In this document: one piece after another, positions 11,896 through 21,767 of the stretch
Layout: every line of letters starts with the position of its first letter
How positions within the stretch are numbered: position 1 is the first letter of the stretch
NCBI GenBank assembly: GCA_009469675.1
Contig: SSSZ01000047.1
Coordinates: 23,020-87,019, forward strand
Length of the DNA: 64,000 bases
Origin: Azonexaceae bacterium
Lineage (GTDB): Bacteria; Pseudomonadota; Gammaproteobacteria; Burkholderiales; Rhodocyclaceae
Direction: 5' to 3'
Notes under the pieces: model-generated
What the model was told of the DNA's origin: nothing
Database searches by the model: none
What the model saw: the letters and a program-made list of their open reading frames with translations, nothing else
Position numbers and translations under genes: made by a program

Positions 11896-14597
11896 CCGGC
11901 CTCGATTTCGCCCGGCGCTGGCGGCAGAGCTTTCGCCTGCGGTTCGTGCTGCTGGCCCTGGGCGCGGTCTGGCTGGTGTTCACCCTGTATTCCCTGGCCG
12001 AGTTTTTCTACCGCCAGCACCAGCGTGAAGCCGAACTGGCCGAACGGGCCGAGCGCTTTGCTGTCCTCATGGCCGATTCGCTGGCCCGGCCCCTGTTCGA
12101 TTTCAACACCGTGGCGGTAGTCAGCGCCGTGCACGCCCTGGGCGCCGAGCGGGACGTGGTCAACGTGCGGGTGCTCGACGCCGAGGGCAGCGTCGTCGCC
12201 CGGGCCGGCAGCGATGGCGTGCTCGGCGAGGAGCCGCTGCGGGCCAGCCAGATGATCCTTTACCGCGACCACCTGCGCACCCTGCCGGTCGGGCGGGTCG
12301 AAATCGCGCTGTCGCGGCAACGCCTGCACAGCGAAAGCCGCAGCATGATCCTGCAGGGCCTTGTGCTCAACGGGGTGCTGACGCTCGCCATGCTGCTCGG
12401 CATCTATTTGGCCTTCCGCACGGTGGAGCGGCCCTTCCGGGACATTCTCGGCGCCCTCGAAAAGCTCTCCCGGGACGACATGGACATCACCCTCTCGGGT
12501 CTCGGGCGGCCCGACGAATTCGGCAGCATGTCGGAGGCCGTGCGGCTTTTTCGCGACGCCCTGGTCCGCCAGCGCCAGGCCGAAACCTCGACCCGGGCGC
12601 TGCTTGCCGAAATCAACGCGGTGCTCGACAACGCCCTGGTCGGCATCGCCGTCACCCACGAACAGAGGCTGGTTTCCTGCAACCGGCGGATGGAGGAGAT
12701 ATTTGCCTACGATGCCGGCGAATTGAACGGCCGCCCGGTTACGTTGCTCTTTGCCGAGGACGCCCGCTTCCAGGCCATCTGGCGGCAGGCAGCGCGGGAT
12801 TTGGCGGGGGGCGGCAGCCTGTCGCAGGAAATCCTGCTGCGCCGCCGCAACGGCGAAGTCTTCTGGGGGGCGATCACCGGCCGGGCCAACGATCCCGACC
12901 AGCCCCAGGGCGTGCGCACCTGGATCTTCGCCGACATCAGCGAGCGGCGCAAAGCCGAGCAGGAACTGGAACGCTACAAGAACCGACTCGAATCCCTCGT
13001 CGTCGAGCGCACCGCCGAGCTACAGAAGGCCCGCGAGGAAGCCGATCTCGCCAACCAGGCCAAGGGCCGGTTCCTGGCTACCGTGAGCCATGAGATCAGG
13101 ACGCCGATGAACGCCATCATCGGCATGTCAAACCAGGCCATGAAAACCGGCCTCGATTCCCGGCAGGCCGACTACGTGCGGAAAATCCACGATTCGGCCC
13201 GGCTTCTCCTGGGCCTCATCAACGACATCCTCGATGCCGCCAAGATCGAAGCCGGCCGGCTCCAGCTCGAGGAACGGGGTTTCCGGCTCGACCGGGTGAT
13301 CGATCAGGCGGCGGTGTTCGCCCAGCCCCTGGTCGAGGCCAAAAGCCTGTCCTTCGCCGTCGACGTCGATGGGGCGGCGCCCCGGTATGTGGTGGGCGAC
13401 GCCCTGCGGCTCACCCAGGTGCTCACCAATCTGTTGAGCAATGCCGTCAAATTCACCCCCCGCGGCGGCGTCACCCTGAGCTTTACCAGCCGGCCGGTGG
13501 GCGATGCGGTGATCCTGGAGTTTGCCGTCCGGGATACCGGGATCGGCCTCACTGACGAGCAAAGGGCCAGGCTATTCCGTCCCTTCAGCCAGGCCGACGC
13601 CGCAACCAGCCGCAAATACGGCGGCACCGGGCTGGGTTTGGCGATCTGCCAGCAACTGGTCGCCCTGATGGGCGGCGAAATCGGCGTCGAGAGCGTTCCC
13701 GGCGCAGGCAGTACCTTCCGCTTCACGGTGCGCTGCCGCCCGGCCGATGCCGCCGCCTGTGCCCAGGCCGAGGGCGAGGCCGCCGAAAAAGCGGCGCCGG
13801 CGGCCGGGGCCAGCGCTGCGCTGGCCCCGGGATGCCGCGTACTGCTGGTCGAAGACAACCGCTTCAATCAACAGATCGCCCTCGAAATGCTGGCCGAGGC
13901 CGGAGCCCTCGCCGACCTTGCCGAAAATGGCCGCGAGGCGGTCGAAAAGGTTGCCGCCGGTCGCTACGACCTCGTCCTGATGGACATGATGATGCCCGAA
14001 ATGGACGGACTGGAGGCCACCCGCGCCATCCGCAGCCAACCGGCGTCGCGTCGCCTGCCCATCGTCGCCCTGACCGCCAACGCCGGCAGCGAGGACCGGG
14101 AACGCTGCCTGGCGGCGGGAATGAACGAGGTTATCACCAAACCCTTCGTACCCGACGATCTCTACCGCGTTCTGCGCCGCTGGCGGGAAGCCGCCGACCC
14201 GCCGTCGATGGCGCAAACGGCCCCCGAACCGGCTCCGGACGGCGCGGCGCTGCCCGCTTTGCCGGGAATCGATACCGTCGCGCTGCTCGCCCGCATGCGG
14301 GGCCGGGCCGCAAGTTCGAAGAAGATGCTGAGCTTGTTCCGGGACCAATACGCCGAGTTGCCGGAACGACTCGCCGTTCTTCTCGCTGCCGACGACCTCC
14401 AACCGGCACTCCACCTCGCCCATAGCTTCAAGGGAGCGAGCGGCAATATCGGGGCCGGTCGCCTCTTTGCCCTGGCGGCCGAACTCGAAGCTCATCTGCG
14501 GGCCGGGGTGCGTCCGGCCGCCGAGCAGGTGGCCGGGCAGATCGCCGACGAACTGGAGGGCGTCTTGCCCGGGCTGCGGGCAATCGATTTGGCCTGA
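11892..14597 (+). CDS. hybrid sensor histidine kinase (2TM-HAMP-PAS-HisKA-HATPase-REC-Hpt)
   Basis: 901 residues from the ATG that overlaps the upstream stop by 4 bases. Transmembrane helices lie at about 16-38 and 153-176 and enclose a roughly 115-residue periplasmic domain. A HAMP linker follows (to about 230), then PAS (240-352), a coiled coil, HisKA (SHEIRTP, His about 400), HATPase_c ([17 protein letters not shown]), a receiver with [11 protein letters not shown] (Asp about 698) and a C-terminal Hpt domain ([10 protein letters not shown], His about 844). All parts of a complete internal phosphorelay are present. Its output regulator is not obvious locally. The TGA stop is also the edge of a dispersed 104-bp repeat. 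Confidence 0.94.
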   Translation: MTGLDFARRWRQSFRLRFVLLALGAVWLVFTLYSLAEFFYRQHQREAELAERAERFAVLMADSLARPLFDFNTVAVVSAVHALGAERDVVNVRVLDAEGSVVARAGSDGVLGEEPLRASQMILYRDHLRTLPVGRVEIALSRQRLHSESRSMILQGLVLNGVLTLAMLLGIYLAFRTVERPFRDILGALEKLSRDDMDITLSGLGRPDEFGSMSEAVRLFRDALVRQRQAETSTRALLAEINAVLDNALVGIAVTHEQRLVSCNRRMEEIFAYDAGELNGRPVTLLFAEDARFQAIWRQAARDLAGGGSLSQEILLRRRNGEVFWGAITGRANDPDQPQGVRTWIFADISERRKAEQELERYKNRLESLVVERTAELQKAREEADLANQAKGRFLATVSHEIRTPMNAIIGMSNQAMKTGLDSRQADYVRKIHDSARLLLGLINDILDAAKIEAGRLQLEERGFRLDRVIDQAAVFAQPLVEAKSLSFAVDVDGAAPRYVVGDALRLTQVLTNLLSNAVKFTPRGGVTLSFTSRPVGDAVILEFAVRDTGIGLTDEQRARLFRPFSQADAATSRKYGGTGLGLAICQQLVALMGGEIGVESVPGAGSTFRFTVRCRPADAAACAQAEGEAAEKAAPAAGASAALAPGCRVLLVEDNRFNQQIALEMLAEAGALADLAENGREAVEKVAAGRYDLVLMDMMMPEMDGLEATRAIRSQPASRRLPIVALTANAGSEDRERCLAAGMNEVITKPFVPDDLYRVLRRWREAADPPSMAQTAPEPAPDGAALPALPGIDTVALLARMRGRAASSKKMLSLFRDQYAELPERLAVLLAADDLQPALHLAHSFKGASGNIGAGRLFALAAELEAHLRAGVRPAAEQVAGQIADELEGVLPGLRAIDLA

Positions 14598-14699
14598 TAC
14601 CCACTCGCTTGCAAACGGAGTCTTTGTCGACTCACCGTGCCGTGCTACGGCACTGTCTTCGGGTCGTCTTCGCGTCTCGATTTGAAAGCGGCTTGGCCT
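14597..14699 (+). repeat. dispersed palindromic repeat, copy 1
   Basis: A 103-base copy of an element also present at 25410-25513 and 60727-60830. The left end reads ATACCCACTCGCTTGCAAAC and begins on the last base of the kinase TGA stop. The centre contains GTCGAC and a hairpin built from GTGCCG and CGGCAC. The right end (TTTGAAAGCGGCTTGG) is degraded compared with the other copies, where it mirrors the left end. The remaining bases up to 14764 contain only GC-rich sequence with a direct GCCGGCGGG repeat. Confidence 0.8.
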
Positions 14700-14764
14700 G
14701 AGTTGGGTCGGGCCGCGAGGGTTGTGGCCGGCCGGTTGAATGCCGGCGGGAACTCGCCGGCGGG

Positions 14765-15355
14765 TCAGACCAGATGCCGGTCGAACCAGGCAGCGGCCCG
14801 CGGTGCCGGCAGTTCCCCTCCCTGAAGCCGCTCCAGGGCGTGGAGGCAGGCCAGGTGGCCGGCGGCGCGGCGAAAGGCGCCTGCGGCGGCTGCGTCATCT
14901 TGGGCGACGAGCATGAGGAGGGGGGCGCCCAGGAGTTCGAGGTACTGCAGCCCGGCCAGGTCGGCGATGCCGCCATGGCAGACCAGGGCGTGGACCTGCT
15001 TGTCGCGGCGGGCGGCGACGCGGATGGCGGCAGGGGTTACCGAGGCCTCGGCGTAGATGCCCACCGGGAGTTCCGCCGTGTCGGCGTCCCGAGCCAGGAG
15101 ATCGATGGCGTGCAGCAGCCGGTCGGCGAGGAGCGGCACGTTGTGGGCACTGTCGGGAAACTGCAGCTCCTGGGCCGTGAGCAGTTCCAGGGAAAGGCTG
15201 GCCAGATGGCGTTCGGCCAGGGCGGCAGGGAGGGCCGGGGCGTGGGTGGCCGGATGGAGGAGGGCGACCACGACCAGGCCACCGGGGTTCTCCGGGATGC
15301 TGAGCAGGCCGTCGAGGCGGCCATGGGGGGTGGTGAAGGCGATGTCGCGGTTCAT
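14765..15355 (-). CDS. alpha/beta hydrolase coupled to the AmmeMemoRadiSam operon
   Basis: 196 residues from the ATG at 15355. The sequence resembles the small alpha/beta hydrolases of the dienelactone hydrolase group: a VVVALLHPATHA strand-loop near the N-terminus, a nucleophile-elbow-like VCHGGIADLAG segment where cysteine would take the nucleophile position, and a late APLLMLVAQDD strand carrying a candidate acid. No signal peptide is seen. The ATG overlaps the amrS stop by 4 bases, so it is the last gene of the amrB-amrA-amrS operon. Its substrate is unknown. The family assignment is moderate; the operon membership is directly visible. Confidence 0.7.
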   Translation of the reverse strand: MNRDIAFTTPHGRLDGLLSIPENPGGLVVVALLHPATHAPALPAALAERHLASLSLELLTAQELQFPDSAHNVPLLADRLLHAIDLLARDADTAELPVGIYAEASVTPAAIRVAARRDKQVHALVCHGGIADLAGLQYLELLGAPLLMLVAQDDAAAAGAFRRAAGHLACLHALERLQGGELPAPRAAAWFDRHLV

Positions 15356-16446
15356 GCCGCCAGTCTGACAGGAATTCGCCGCGGGCCAAAGGCCTTGCCG
15401 TCGCTGCCCAGCCGTGGGCCGAAACGGCCGGCGACGGCGCTGCCGCAATGGGGGCAGCGGCCCGCCGCGTCGAGGTCGTAGCGGCGGATGTCATACCAGT
15501 CGCGGACGATGAGGGCGGCCCGGCAGCCCGGGCAGAAGGTGGTGCCGCCTTCGCGGTCGTGGACGTTGCCGGTATAGACGTGGTGCAGCCCGGCATCGAG
15601 GGCGATGCGGCGGGCCTGGGCCAGGATTTCCGGGGGCGTCGGCGGCAGGTCGGAAAGCTTCCAGTCGGGGTGGAAGGCGGTGAAGTGCAGGGGCACGTCC
15701 GGCCCCAGCTCTCGGGCCACCCAGGCGGCGAGGCGGCCGATTTCGCCGGCGCCGTCGTTGTGGCCGGGAATCAGCAGGGTGGTGATTTCGAGCCAGCAGT
15801 CGGTCTCATGGTGGATGTAGGCGAGGGTGTCGAGCACCGGCGTCAGCCGGGCGACGCAGAGCTTCTTGTAGAACTCGTCGGTGAAGGCCTTGAGGTCCAC
15901 GTTGGCGGCGTCCATAGCGGCGAAGAATTCGCGGCGGGGGGCGGCGTGGATATAGCCGGCGGTGACGGCGACGTTGTATACCCCGGCCGCCCGGCAGGCG
16001 GCGGCGGTGTCGATGGCGTATTCGGCGAAGACCACCGGGTCGTTGTAGGTATAGGCCACGGAAGCGGCGCCGTGGCGGCGGGCGGCGGCGGCGATGGCGG
16101 CCGGCGAGGCCGAATCCATGAGCCGGTCCATGTCCTTGGATTTGGAAATGTCCCAGTTCTGGCAGAAGCGGCAGGCCAGGTTGCAGCCGGCGGTGCCGAA
16201 GGAAAGAATGGCCGAACCGGGGTAGAAGTGGTTGAGGGGTTTCTTCTCGACAGGATCGAGGCAGAACCCCGAAGAGCGGCCGTAGGTGGTCAGTACCATG
16301 GTCCCGTGCTGCATCTTGCGCACGAAGCAGGCGCCGCGCTGGCCTTCGTGCAGCTGGCAATCCCGCGGGCAAAGGTCGCACTGGATGCGTCCGCCGTCGA
16401 TGGCGTGCCACCAGCGGCCCGGGTGGGCGGTTTCGGCAACGGTCAT
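15352..16446 (-). CDS. amrS: AmmeMemoRadiSam system radical SAM enzyme
   Basis: 364 residues. The N-terminal cysteine-rich stretch (CDLCPRDC) is followed by the radical-SAM cluster motif in GCNLACRFCQNWDISK (CxxxCxxC), a YNDPVVFAEYA segment typical of this subfamily, and a C-terminal zinc-ribbon-like part (FCPGCRAALI, then RCPHCGSA). It is related to pyruvate formate-lyase activating enzymes, and the reaction is unknown. The ATG at 16446 is preferred because it gives a 4-base ATGA overlap with amrA; an ATG 18 bases upstream is possible. It forms an operon with amrB, amrA and the hydrolase gene. Confidence 0.9.
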   Translation of the reverse strand: MTVAETAHPGRWWHAIDGGRIQCDLCPRDCQLHEGQRGACFVRKMQHGTMVLTTYGRSSGFCLDPVEKKPLNHFYPGSAILSFGTAGCNLACRFCQNWDISKSKDMDRLMDSASPAAIAAAARRHGAASVAYTYNDPVVFAEYAIDTAAACRAAGVYNVAVTAGYIHAAPRREFFAAMDAANVDLKAFTDEFYKKLCVARLTPVLDTLAYIHHETDCWLEITTLLIPGHNDGAGEIGRLAAWVARELGPDVPLHFTAFHPDWKLSDLPPTPPEILAQARRIALDAGLHHVYTGNVHDREGGTTFCPGCRAALIVRDWYDIRRYDLDAAGRCPHCGSAVAGRFGPRLGSDGKAFGPRRIPVRLAA

Positions 16447-16994
16447 GGCGGCGGTTCCTGCCATTGGTCTACGGTGTAGCGTTCGAGACGCAGATCGTCG
16501 CCCCAGTAGTCCCCCGGCAGACCGGCCTTGAGCTTGAGACGGGCAAGAAACTCGGCCGGATCGGGCAACTGCTCCCAGACCTGGGGGAGAAAGGTGGCGC
16601 GCCGGCGGCCGGCGCTGAGGACGATTCCGTCCACCCCTGGCCGAAGTTGGGCGAGGGCCTCGGCCGGGCCGGCGAAGGGCAGGGCCTGGGGGGGGTGAAG
16701 GCGCGATACCTCGACGCGAGTGCGGGGAAGTTCAGCCGCCGTCAAGGGTTTGAAGCGGGGATCGTGGAAGGCCGCGGCCAGTGCGTTTTGGCGCACATCG
16801 TCGGCGAGGGGGCGGTAGGCGGCGAGGGTGCCGATGCAACCCCGCAGGTCGCCGCCCTGGGTCAGGGTGACGAAGCTGGCGCCTGGAGCGGCGAGTTCCG
16901 GCGGGCCGGCCGGCGGCGCCGGCGGAGGTTGGCCAAAGCCTTGGCCGATGGCGCCCCGGGCCAGTTGCAGCAAGGCGCTGCCCAGGTCAAGCAT
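16443..16994 (-). CDS. amrA: AmmeMemoRadiSam system protein A (AMMECR1 domain)
   Basis: 183 residues from the ATG at 16994. The AMMECR1 signature is the GDLRGCIGTLAAYRPL segment, followed by NALAAAFHDPRF and the conserved C-terminal FLPQVWEQLPDPAEFLARL. AMMECR1 proteins are conserved from archaea to humans, with no settled biochemical role. Bacterial copies usually sit with a Memo-like protein and a radical SAM enzyme, as here. It overlaps amrB by 8 bases and amrS by 4 bases, so all three are probably made in fixed proportion. No export signal is seen. Confidence 0.9.
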   Translation of the reverse strand: MLDLGSALLQLARGAIGQGFGQPPPAPPAGPPELAAPGASFVTLTQGGDLRGCIGTLAAYRPLADDVRQNALAAAFHDPRFKPLTAAELPRTRVEVSRLHPPQALPFAGPAEALAQLRPGVDGIVLSAGRRRATFLPQVWEQLPDPAEFLARLKLKAGLPGDYWGDDLRLERYTVDQWQEPPP

Positions 16995-17796
16995 GGCCGG
17001 CTCCGGCCGGAGCGAGGGTGAAGGCGCCGTAGCCGACGACCCGCGCCTTGTCGCCGGCGGTGTCGCCGGAATTGCACAGTTCCACCAGTTCGGCGGCGAG
17101 GCCGCGGCGGCGGGCGGCGAGGAGGAGACCGTTGAGGGGATAGGCGCCGCAGGCCTCGTCGGGTTCGAGGTCGCTGACCAGGGCCGCGATGCGCTGGCAG
17201 GTGACGGCGTCCACCGAGCGGGCCACATCGTAGGGCAAAAAATGGGAAAGATCGGAACTCACCACGATCAGGGTCTCGGCGCCGCCCCACAGGCGGTCGA
17301 GCACCTCGGCCACGGCTTCGGGCCGGCAATGGCCGACGGCGAAGGGGGCGAGGCGGAAGTCGTCGAGGGCCGTCTGGAGAAAAGGCAACTGGACTTCCAG
17401 GGAATGTTCCTGGGCGTGGGCGGCGTCGCTGACCACGACCTGGGACAGGCCGGCCACGGCGGCCAGGGCTGTGCGGTCGAGGGCGACGCTGCCGAGCGGT
17501 GTGGCGAAGGCGTCCGCCGACGGGATGGCCAGGCCGCGGACGGCGACCCGGTGGGTGGGGCCGAGCAGGACGACCCGGCGGATGAGGCTTCGCCAGGGGG
17601 CGAGCCGGGCATAGGCGGCGGCGGCCGCGGCGCCGGAATAGATATAACCGGCATGGGGGACGATCAAGGCCTTGGGCTGCACGCCGGCCCGGCCCGGGGC
17701 GGCGCCGAGGAGGCGGGAAACCTCGGCCGCCAGTTGGGCCGCATTGCCGGTATAGAACACACCGGCCACGGCAGGAGGGCGAACGGCAGGGGACAT
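16987..17796 (-). CDS. amrB: AmmeMemoRadiSam system protein B (Memo-like)
   Basis: 269 residues from the ATG at 17796 (MSPAVRPPAVAGVFYTG). Memo-family hallmarks are VPHAGYIYSG, LLGPTHRV and VSSDLSHFLPYD, whose histidines form the putative metal site related to class III extradiol dioxygenases. The first gene of the operon, it is divergent from ispD with about 155 bases between starts; that region is GC-rich and contains the ispD promoter candidate. The open frame continues upstream of 17796, but the family begins at PAVAGVFY, so the shorter start is used. Confidence 0.9.
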   Translation of the reverse strand: MSPAVRPPAVAGVFYTGNAAQLAAEVSRLLGAAPGRAGVQPKALIVPHAGYIYSGAAAAAAYARLAPWRSLIRRVVLLGPTHRVAVRGLAIPSADAFATPLGSVALDRTALAAVAGLSQVVVSDAAHAQEHSLEVQLPFLQTALDDFRLAPFAVGHCRPEAVAEVLDRLWGGAETLIVVSSDLSHFLPYDVARSVDAVTCQRIAALVSDLEPDEACGAYPLNGLLLAARRRGLAAELVELCNSGDTAGDKARVVGYGAFTLAPAGAGHA

Positions 17797-17939
17797 GGCG
17801 CTGGCCTCAGGGACGATGAAACGGGAAAATCCCGGGCAGCGGCGCGGCATGAAGCGCCCCGGCGCCCCCCCATGGGCCGCCCTTGGGGCGGCGGGTCGAA
17901 GCGGGAGCGCTTTGCTACATCCTGCCGCTGCTTCTTCGT

Positions 17940-17945
17940 TAAAAT
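17940..17945 (+). promoter_or_regulatory. -10 box of ispD, leaderless type
   Basis: TAAAAT lies 6 bases before the ispD ATG, with no purine-rich ribosome-binding site between them. A TTGCTA at 17912 resembles a -35 hexamer but the 22-base spacing is long. The placement repeats that seen at tsaB, mfd and the haemoglobin gene. Confidence 0.4.
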
Positions 17946-17951
17946 TACGCC

Positions 17952-18635
17952 ATGCCACGCTATTTCGCAATTGTTCCCGCTGCCGGCAGCGGTTCCCGCT
18001 TCGGTGCCGAAAAACCCAAGCAGTATCTCAGCCTCCAGGGCCGCCCGCTGATCTTCCACACCCTCGCCGCGTTGTGTGCCTGCCCAGCCATCGAGCGGGT
18101 GTGGGTAGTGCTGTCGCCGGACGATCCCTACTGGCGGCAGTACGACTGGTCGGACCTCGGCCCCAAGCTCGAGACTGTGCGCTGCGGCGGCGCCAGCCGC
18201 GCCGAATCGGTGGCCAACGGGCTGCAGGCTGCGGTGGTGGCCGGCGACGACGACTGGATCCTGGTGCACGATGCCGCCCGCCCCTGCCTGAGCGCCGAGC
18301 GGCTCGACGCCCTGATCGCCACCCTGGCCGACGATTCGGTGGGCGGCATCCTGGCGGTGCCGGTGGCCGATACCCTCAAGCGCGCCGACGGCGACCAGCG
18401 CATCGCCGCCACCCTGCCGCGGGAAGGCCTGTGGCAGGCCCAGACGCCGCAGATGTTCCGCCGCGCCGTGCTGGCCCGCGCCCTTGCCGCCACCCGGGCC
18501 GTCACCGACGAGGCCGGGGCGGTCGAGGCCCTGGGCCTGAAGCCGCGGCTGGTGGCGGGCGATAGTACCAATCTGAAGGTCACTTTTCCGGCCGATCTCG
18601 GGATCGCCGAATCGATACTGCGGGGACGGCGATGA
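17952..18635 (+). CDS. ispD: 2-C-methyl-D-erythritol 4-phosphate cytidylyltransferase
   Basis: 227 residues. IspD transfers CMP to methylerythritol phosphate in the non-mevalonate isoprenoid pathway. The CTP-binding loop [19 protein letters not shown] is intact, as are the VHDAARPCL segment and the C-terminal [10 protein letters not shown]. Length fits the family (about 230-240). The ATGA at 18632-18635 overlaps the start of ispF, the next enzyme but one in the pathway, a common arrangement in proteobacteria. Confidence 0.97.
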   Translation: MPRYFAIVPAAGSGSRFGAEKPKQYLSLQGRPLIFHTLAALCACPAIERVWVVLSPDDPYWRQYDWSDLGPKLETVRCGGASRAESVANGLQAAVVAGDDDWILVHDAARPCLSAERLDALIATLADDSVGGILAVPVADTLKRADGDQRIAATLPREGLWQAQTPQMFRRAVLARALAATRAVTDEAGAVEALGLKPRLVAGDSTNLKVTFPADLGIAESILRGRR

Positions 18636-19114
18636 ATTTTCGTATCGGACAGGGCTACGACGTGCACCAGCTCGTCGCCGGCCGCAAGCTCATCCTCGGC
18701 GGCGTCGAGATTCCCCACGCCACGGGGCTGCTCGGCCATTCCGACGCGGACGCGCTGCTCCATGCCATCACCGACGCCCTCCTCGGCGCCGCCGGGCTGG
18801 GGGACATCGGCCGCCATTTCCCCGACACCGACCCCCGCTACCGCGGCGCCGACAGCCGCGTCCTGCTGCGCGACACGGTGGCGCTCCTCGCCGCCCGGGG
18901 CTGGCGGCCGGTCAATGTCGACGCCACGCTGATCGCGCAGCAGCCGCGGCTGGCGCCCCACATCCCGGCGATGGCGGCATGCATCGCCGCCGACCTCGGC
19001 ATTGCCCCGGACTGCGTCAACGTCAAGGGCAAGACCAACGAAAAGCTGGGCTACCTGGGCCGCGGCGAGGCTATCGAAGCCCAGGCCGTCGCCCTCGTCG
19101 CCCGTGCGCCCTGA
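18632..19114 (+). CDS. ispF: 2-C-methyl-D-erythritol 2,4-cyclodiphosphate synthase
   Basis: 160 residues. IspF cyclises the CDP-methylerythritol phosphate made after IspD and IspE. The zinc ligands are in GYDVHQL near the N-terminus and [18 protein letters not shown]; the [13 protein letters not shown] loop and the C-terminal [16 protein letters not shown] are typical. Length is normal. It starts inside the ispD stop and its own end overlaps the next gene by 11 bases. Confidence 0.97.
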   Translation: MNFRIGQGYDVHQLVAGRKLILGGVEIPHATGLLGHSDADALLHAITDALLGAAGLGDIGRHFPDTDPRYRGADSRVLLRDTVALLAARGWRPVNVDATLIAQQPRLAPHIPAMAACIAADLGIAPDCVNVKGKTNEKLGYLGRGEAIEAQAVALVARAP

Positions 19115-19670
19115 CGGCCGGCCGAGCGGCCCGGGGCGCCCGGCGCCGGCCCGGGTCTTCTTCGCCCTCTGGCCCGACGCCGCCGGCGCCGCAGATCTGG
19201 CCCGCATCGCCGGGGAAGCCGCCCGGCTTTGCGGCGGGCGCGCTACCCGCCAGGAAACCCTCCACCTGACCCTGGCCTTCCTCGGCAACCTCGGCGTCGA
19301 TCGGCTGCCCGCCCTGGCCGCGGCGGTGGACGGCCTCGCCGCCGAAGCCTTCGACCTTGCCCTCGACCATCTCGGCTACTGGCGCCACAACCGCATCGTC
19401 TGGGCCGGCGGCCCCCTCGTCCCGGCCCTCGGGGGGCTGGTCGCCGGCCTCGTCGACCGGCTGGCCGCCGCCGGGTTTGTCGGGCCGGAGAAGGGCCGCC
19501 CCTTCGTCCCCCACGTCACCCTGGTGCGCCACGCCGACCACGCCTGCGCACCGCTGCCGGCCATCGCCCCGCTGGTCTGGCCCTGCCGGGAGATCGTGCT
19601 GGTGCGGTCGTGCCTGGCGCAGCGCGGGCCGGCTTACCAGCCCTTGGGGCGCTGGCCGCTGCGGGCCTGA
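19104..19670 (+). CDS. thpR: RNA 2',3'-cyclic phosphodiesterase / 2'-5' RNA ligase family
   Basis: 188 residues if started at the GTG at 19104 ([11 protein letters not shown]). The two HxTx motifs of the 2H phosphoesterase family are present: HLTLAFLG and HVTLVRHAD. The open frame extends upstream through ispF, but the family begins near RVFFALWPD, so the GTG, which overlaps the ispF stop by 11 bases, is the closest sensible start; a later one cannot be excluded. Members hydrolyse 2',3'-cyclic phosphate ends of RNA. It is convergent with envZ, with only 20 bases between stops. Confidence 0.88.
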   Translation: MRPDGRPSGPGRPAPARVFFALWPDAAGAADLARIAGEAARLCGGRATRQETLHLTLAFLGNLGVDRLPALAAAVDGLAAEAFDLALDHLGYWRHNRIVWAGGPLVPALGGLVAGLVDRLAAAGFVGPEKGRPFVPHVTLVRHADHACAPLPAIAPLVWPCREIVLVRSCLAQRGPAYQPLGRWPLRA

Positions 19671-19690
19671 TCGCCACCCCGGCGACGCGG

Positions 19691-21007
19691 TCAGCCCAAG
19701 GGCCGCCGGGCCAGGGTGAGGCGGGCCGTGAGGCCGCCCCCCGGGCGGGGCAGAAGGTCGAGTCCGCCGCCATGGAGGCGGGCCGTGCGGTCGACGATGG
19801 CCAGCCCCAGCCCGGTGCCGGTGACGTTGCTGCGGGCCGAATCCAGCCGGGCGAAGGGGCGCTTCAGCCGATCGGCTTCAGCCGGGGGAACTCCCGGGCC
19901 GCGGTCGAGGATCTCGATGGTCACGGCGTCGACGGCGACGGCCGCCTTGAGTTCCACGGGCGGGGCGCCGTACTTGAAGGCGTTGTCGACGAGATTGGTG
20001 ACGGCCCGGCGTAGCGCCCGCTCCCGCCCGACCAGCGTGGGCAGGGGCGGGAGGTCGGCAGCGACGGGATGCCCCAGGGCCTGCTGGCGGGCGGCGATTT
20101 CGCCGAGGAGTCGGTTGAGATCGACCGCCGCCTCGGTTTCGCCGCCGTCGCCCCGGGCGTAGTCCATGAACTGGGCGATCACCGCTTCCATCTGCTCGAT
20201 ATCGGCGGCCACGGCGTCGCGGGCGCTTTCGCTGGCAATCGACAGTTCGGCTTCGAGGCGCAGGCGGGTGAGGGGGGTGCGCAGGTCGTGGGAAATGCCG
20301 GCCAGTACCTCGGCGCGGTCCTTGTCGTGGCGGGCCAGGTCTTCGGCCATGCGGTTGAAGGCGGCGGCGAGCTGGCGCAGTTCGTCGGCGCCGGTTTCGG
20401 GCAGGGGGTCCGGCGTGCGGCCCTGGCCGACGGCCCGGGCGGCGGCGCCGAGGGCGGTGAGGGGGCGGTTGATGCGCGAGGCGATGAACCAAGCCACCGC
20501 CAGCGCCAGGCTCAAAGCGAGCAGGCCCCAGGCCAGCCAGTGCCAGGCGAAGGTGCGCAGCGCCCGCTCCTGGGGCAGGATGAGCCAGTATTCGTCGTCG
20601 TCGTTGTCCTCCAGGCGAAAACTCACCCAGAAACCGGGTACCTCGTTCACCGCCAGGGATATGCGGGTGTGGGGGCCGAGGAGGGCGTGGATCTGGTCGC
20701 GGACCAGGCCGATGTAACGGCCCTCGGGCAGGGATTCGATTTCGTCGGTCGGCTCGGCCGGCAGGAGGCGGATGCCTTCCCGGGTAATCAGCTCGACGAA
20801 CAGGTCGGGGCGGCGTTCCGGCGCCGAGGCGACCAGGGCGGCGCGGATGAGGTTGACCGTGCTGGCGGCCAGTTGGGCGGTTTCGCGGGCCCGGGGTTCG
20901 GCTTCGACGTAGCGGAAGAGACTGAGCCAGGCGGCGGTGGTGAGCAGCACCAGCGCCGCGATAAGGACGAAGGTGCGCGCCAGGAGCGAACCGGGCAGGC
21001 GGATCAT
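19691..21007 (-). CDS. envZ: osmolarity-type sensor histidine kinase EnvZ
   Basis: 438 residues, close to E. coli EnvZ (450). Transmembrane helices at about 11-30 and 156-176 flank a periplasmic domain rich in acidic residues (RLEDNDDDEYWLILPQ). A HAMP linker follows, then HisKA with the EnvZ-like GISHDLRTPLTRLRLEAEL, and a HATPase domain with NLVDNAFKYG, DRGPGVP and GTGLGLAIV. It should phosphorylate and dephosphorylate OmpR, encoded 34 bases upstream in the same direction. Confidence 0.93.
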   Translation of the reverse strand: MIRLPGSLLARTFVLIAALVLLTTAAWLSLFRYVEAEPRARETAQLAASTVNLIRAALVASAPERRPDLFVELITREGIRLLPAEPTDEIESLPEGRYIGLVRDQIHALLGPHTRISLAVNEVPGFWVSFRLEDNDDDEYWLILPQERALRTFAWHWLAWGLLALSLALAVAWFIASRINRPLTALGAAARAVGQGRTPDPLPETGADELRQLAAAFNRMAEDLARHDKDRAEVLAGISHDLRTPLTRLRLEAELSIASESARDAVAADIEQMEAVIAQFMDYARGDGGETEAAVDLNRLLGEIAARQQALGHPVAADLPPLPTLVGRERALRRAVTNLVDNAFKYGAPPVELKAAVAVDAVTIEILDRGPGVPPAEADRLKRPFARLDSARSNVTGTGLGLAIVDRTARLHGGGLDLLPRPGGGLTARLTLARRPLG

Positions 21008-21041
21008 GGCTAGCCGCGGGGGGCGGGGACGCGGCGCTCCG

Positions 21042-21767
21042 TCACTCCCGGGGGCCGCCGTCGGGGACGAAAACGTAGCCGAAACCCCAGACCGTCTGCA
21101 GGTAGCGGGGCTGGGCCGGGTCGGCCTCGACCAGCTTCCGCAGACGGGAAACCTGGACGTCGATGGCGCGGTCGAAGGGGCCTTGTTCCCGGCCCCGGGC
21201 GAGCGTCATCAGCTTGTCCCGCGACAGGGGCTGGCGGGGATGCTGGAGCAGCACCTTGAGAACGGCGAATTCGCCGGTGGTGAGGGCCACCGTCTCGGCG
21301 CCGCGCTTCAGGGTGCGGGCCGCCAGATCGACTTCGACCTGGCCGAAGGCCACCATTTCCGCCTCGGCTTCGGGGGCGCCGGGGGGCGGGGCGCTGCGCC
21401 GGCGCAGGACGGCATTGACCCGGGCCAGCAGTTCGCGGGGGTTGAAGGGCTTGGGCAGATAATCGTCGGCGCCCATCTCGAGGCCGACGATACGGTCGAT
21501 GTCCTCGCCCTTGGCGGTGAGCATGACGATCGGTGTGGCGTCGCCGGTGCCGCGCAGGCGCCGGCAGATGGCCAGGCCGTCCTCCCCGGGGAGCATGAGG
21601 TCGAGGACGATGAGGTCGAAGTGTTCGCGGCTGCGCGCCCTTTCCATCTGGGGCGCATCACCCACGGCGCGGACCTCGAAACCCTGTTCGCCGAGATAGC
21701 GGGTGAGCAGATCCCGGAGGCGGCTGTCGTCGTCGACGACAAGAAGACGGTATTGGCGTTCGGTCAT
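21042..21767 (-). CDS. ompR: two-component response regulator OmpR
   Basis: 241 residues from the ATG at 21767 (MTERQYRLLVVDDDSRL). The receiver carries VDDD, the phosphoacceptor in IVLDLMLPGEDG and a KPF lysine segment; the winged-helix DNA-binding domain contains LTTGEFAVLKVLL and the recognition region RAIDVQVSRLRKLVE. It is the first gene of the ompR-envZ pair. It is divergent from a small secreted protein that starts at 21940; the 172 bases between them are a likely regulatory region, possibly with OmpR sites, though none can be named with confidence. Confidence 0.95.
   Translation of the reverse strand: MTERQYRLLVVDDDSRLRDLLTRYLGEQGFEVRAVGDAPQMERARSREHFDLIVLDLMLPGEDGLAICRRLRGTGDATPIVMLTAKGEDIDRIVGLEMGADDYLPKPFNPRELLARVNAVLRRRSAPPPGAPEAEAEMVAFGQVEVDLAARTLKRGAETVALTTGEFAVLKVLLQHPRQPLSRDKLMTLARGREQGPFDRAIDVQVSRLRKLVEADPAQPRYLQTVWGFGYVFVPDGGPRE

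Noticed and set aside
14597..14764. A small gene in the repeat region
   Set aside because: Short open frames there coincide with the 104-bp repeat and lack start signals or similarity between copies at protein level.
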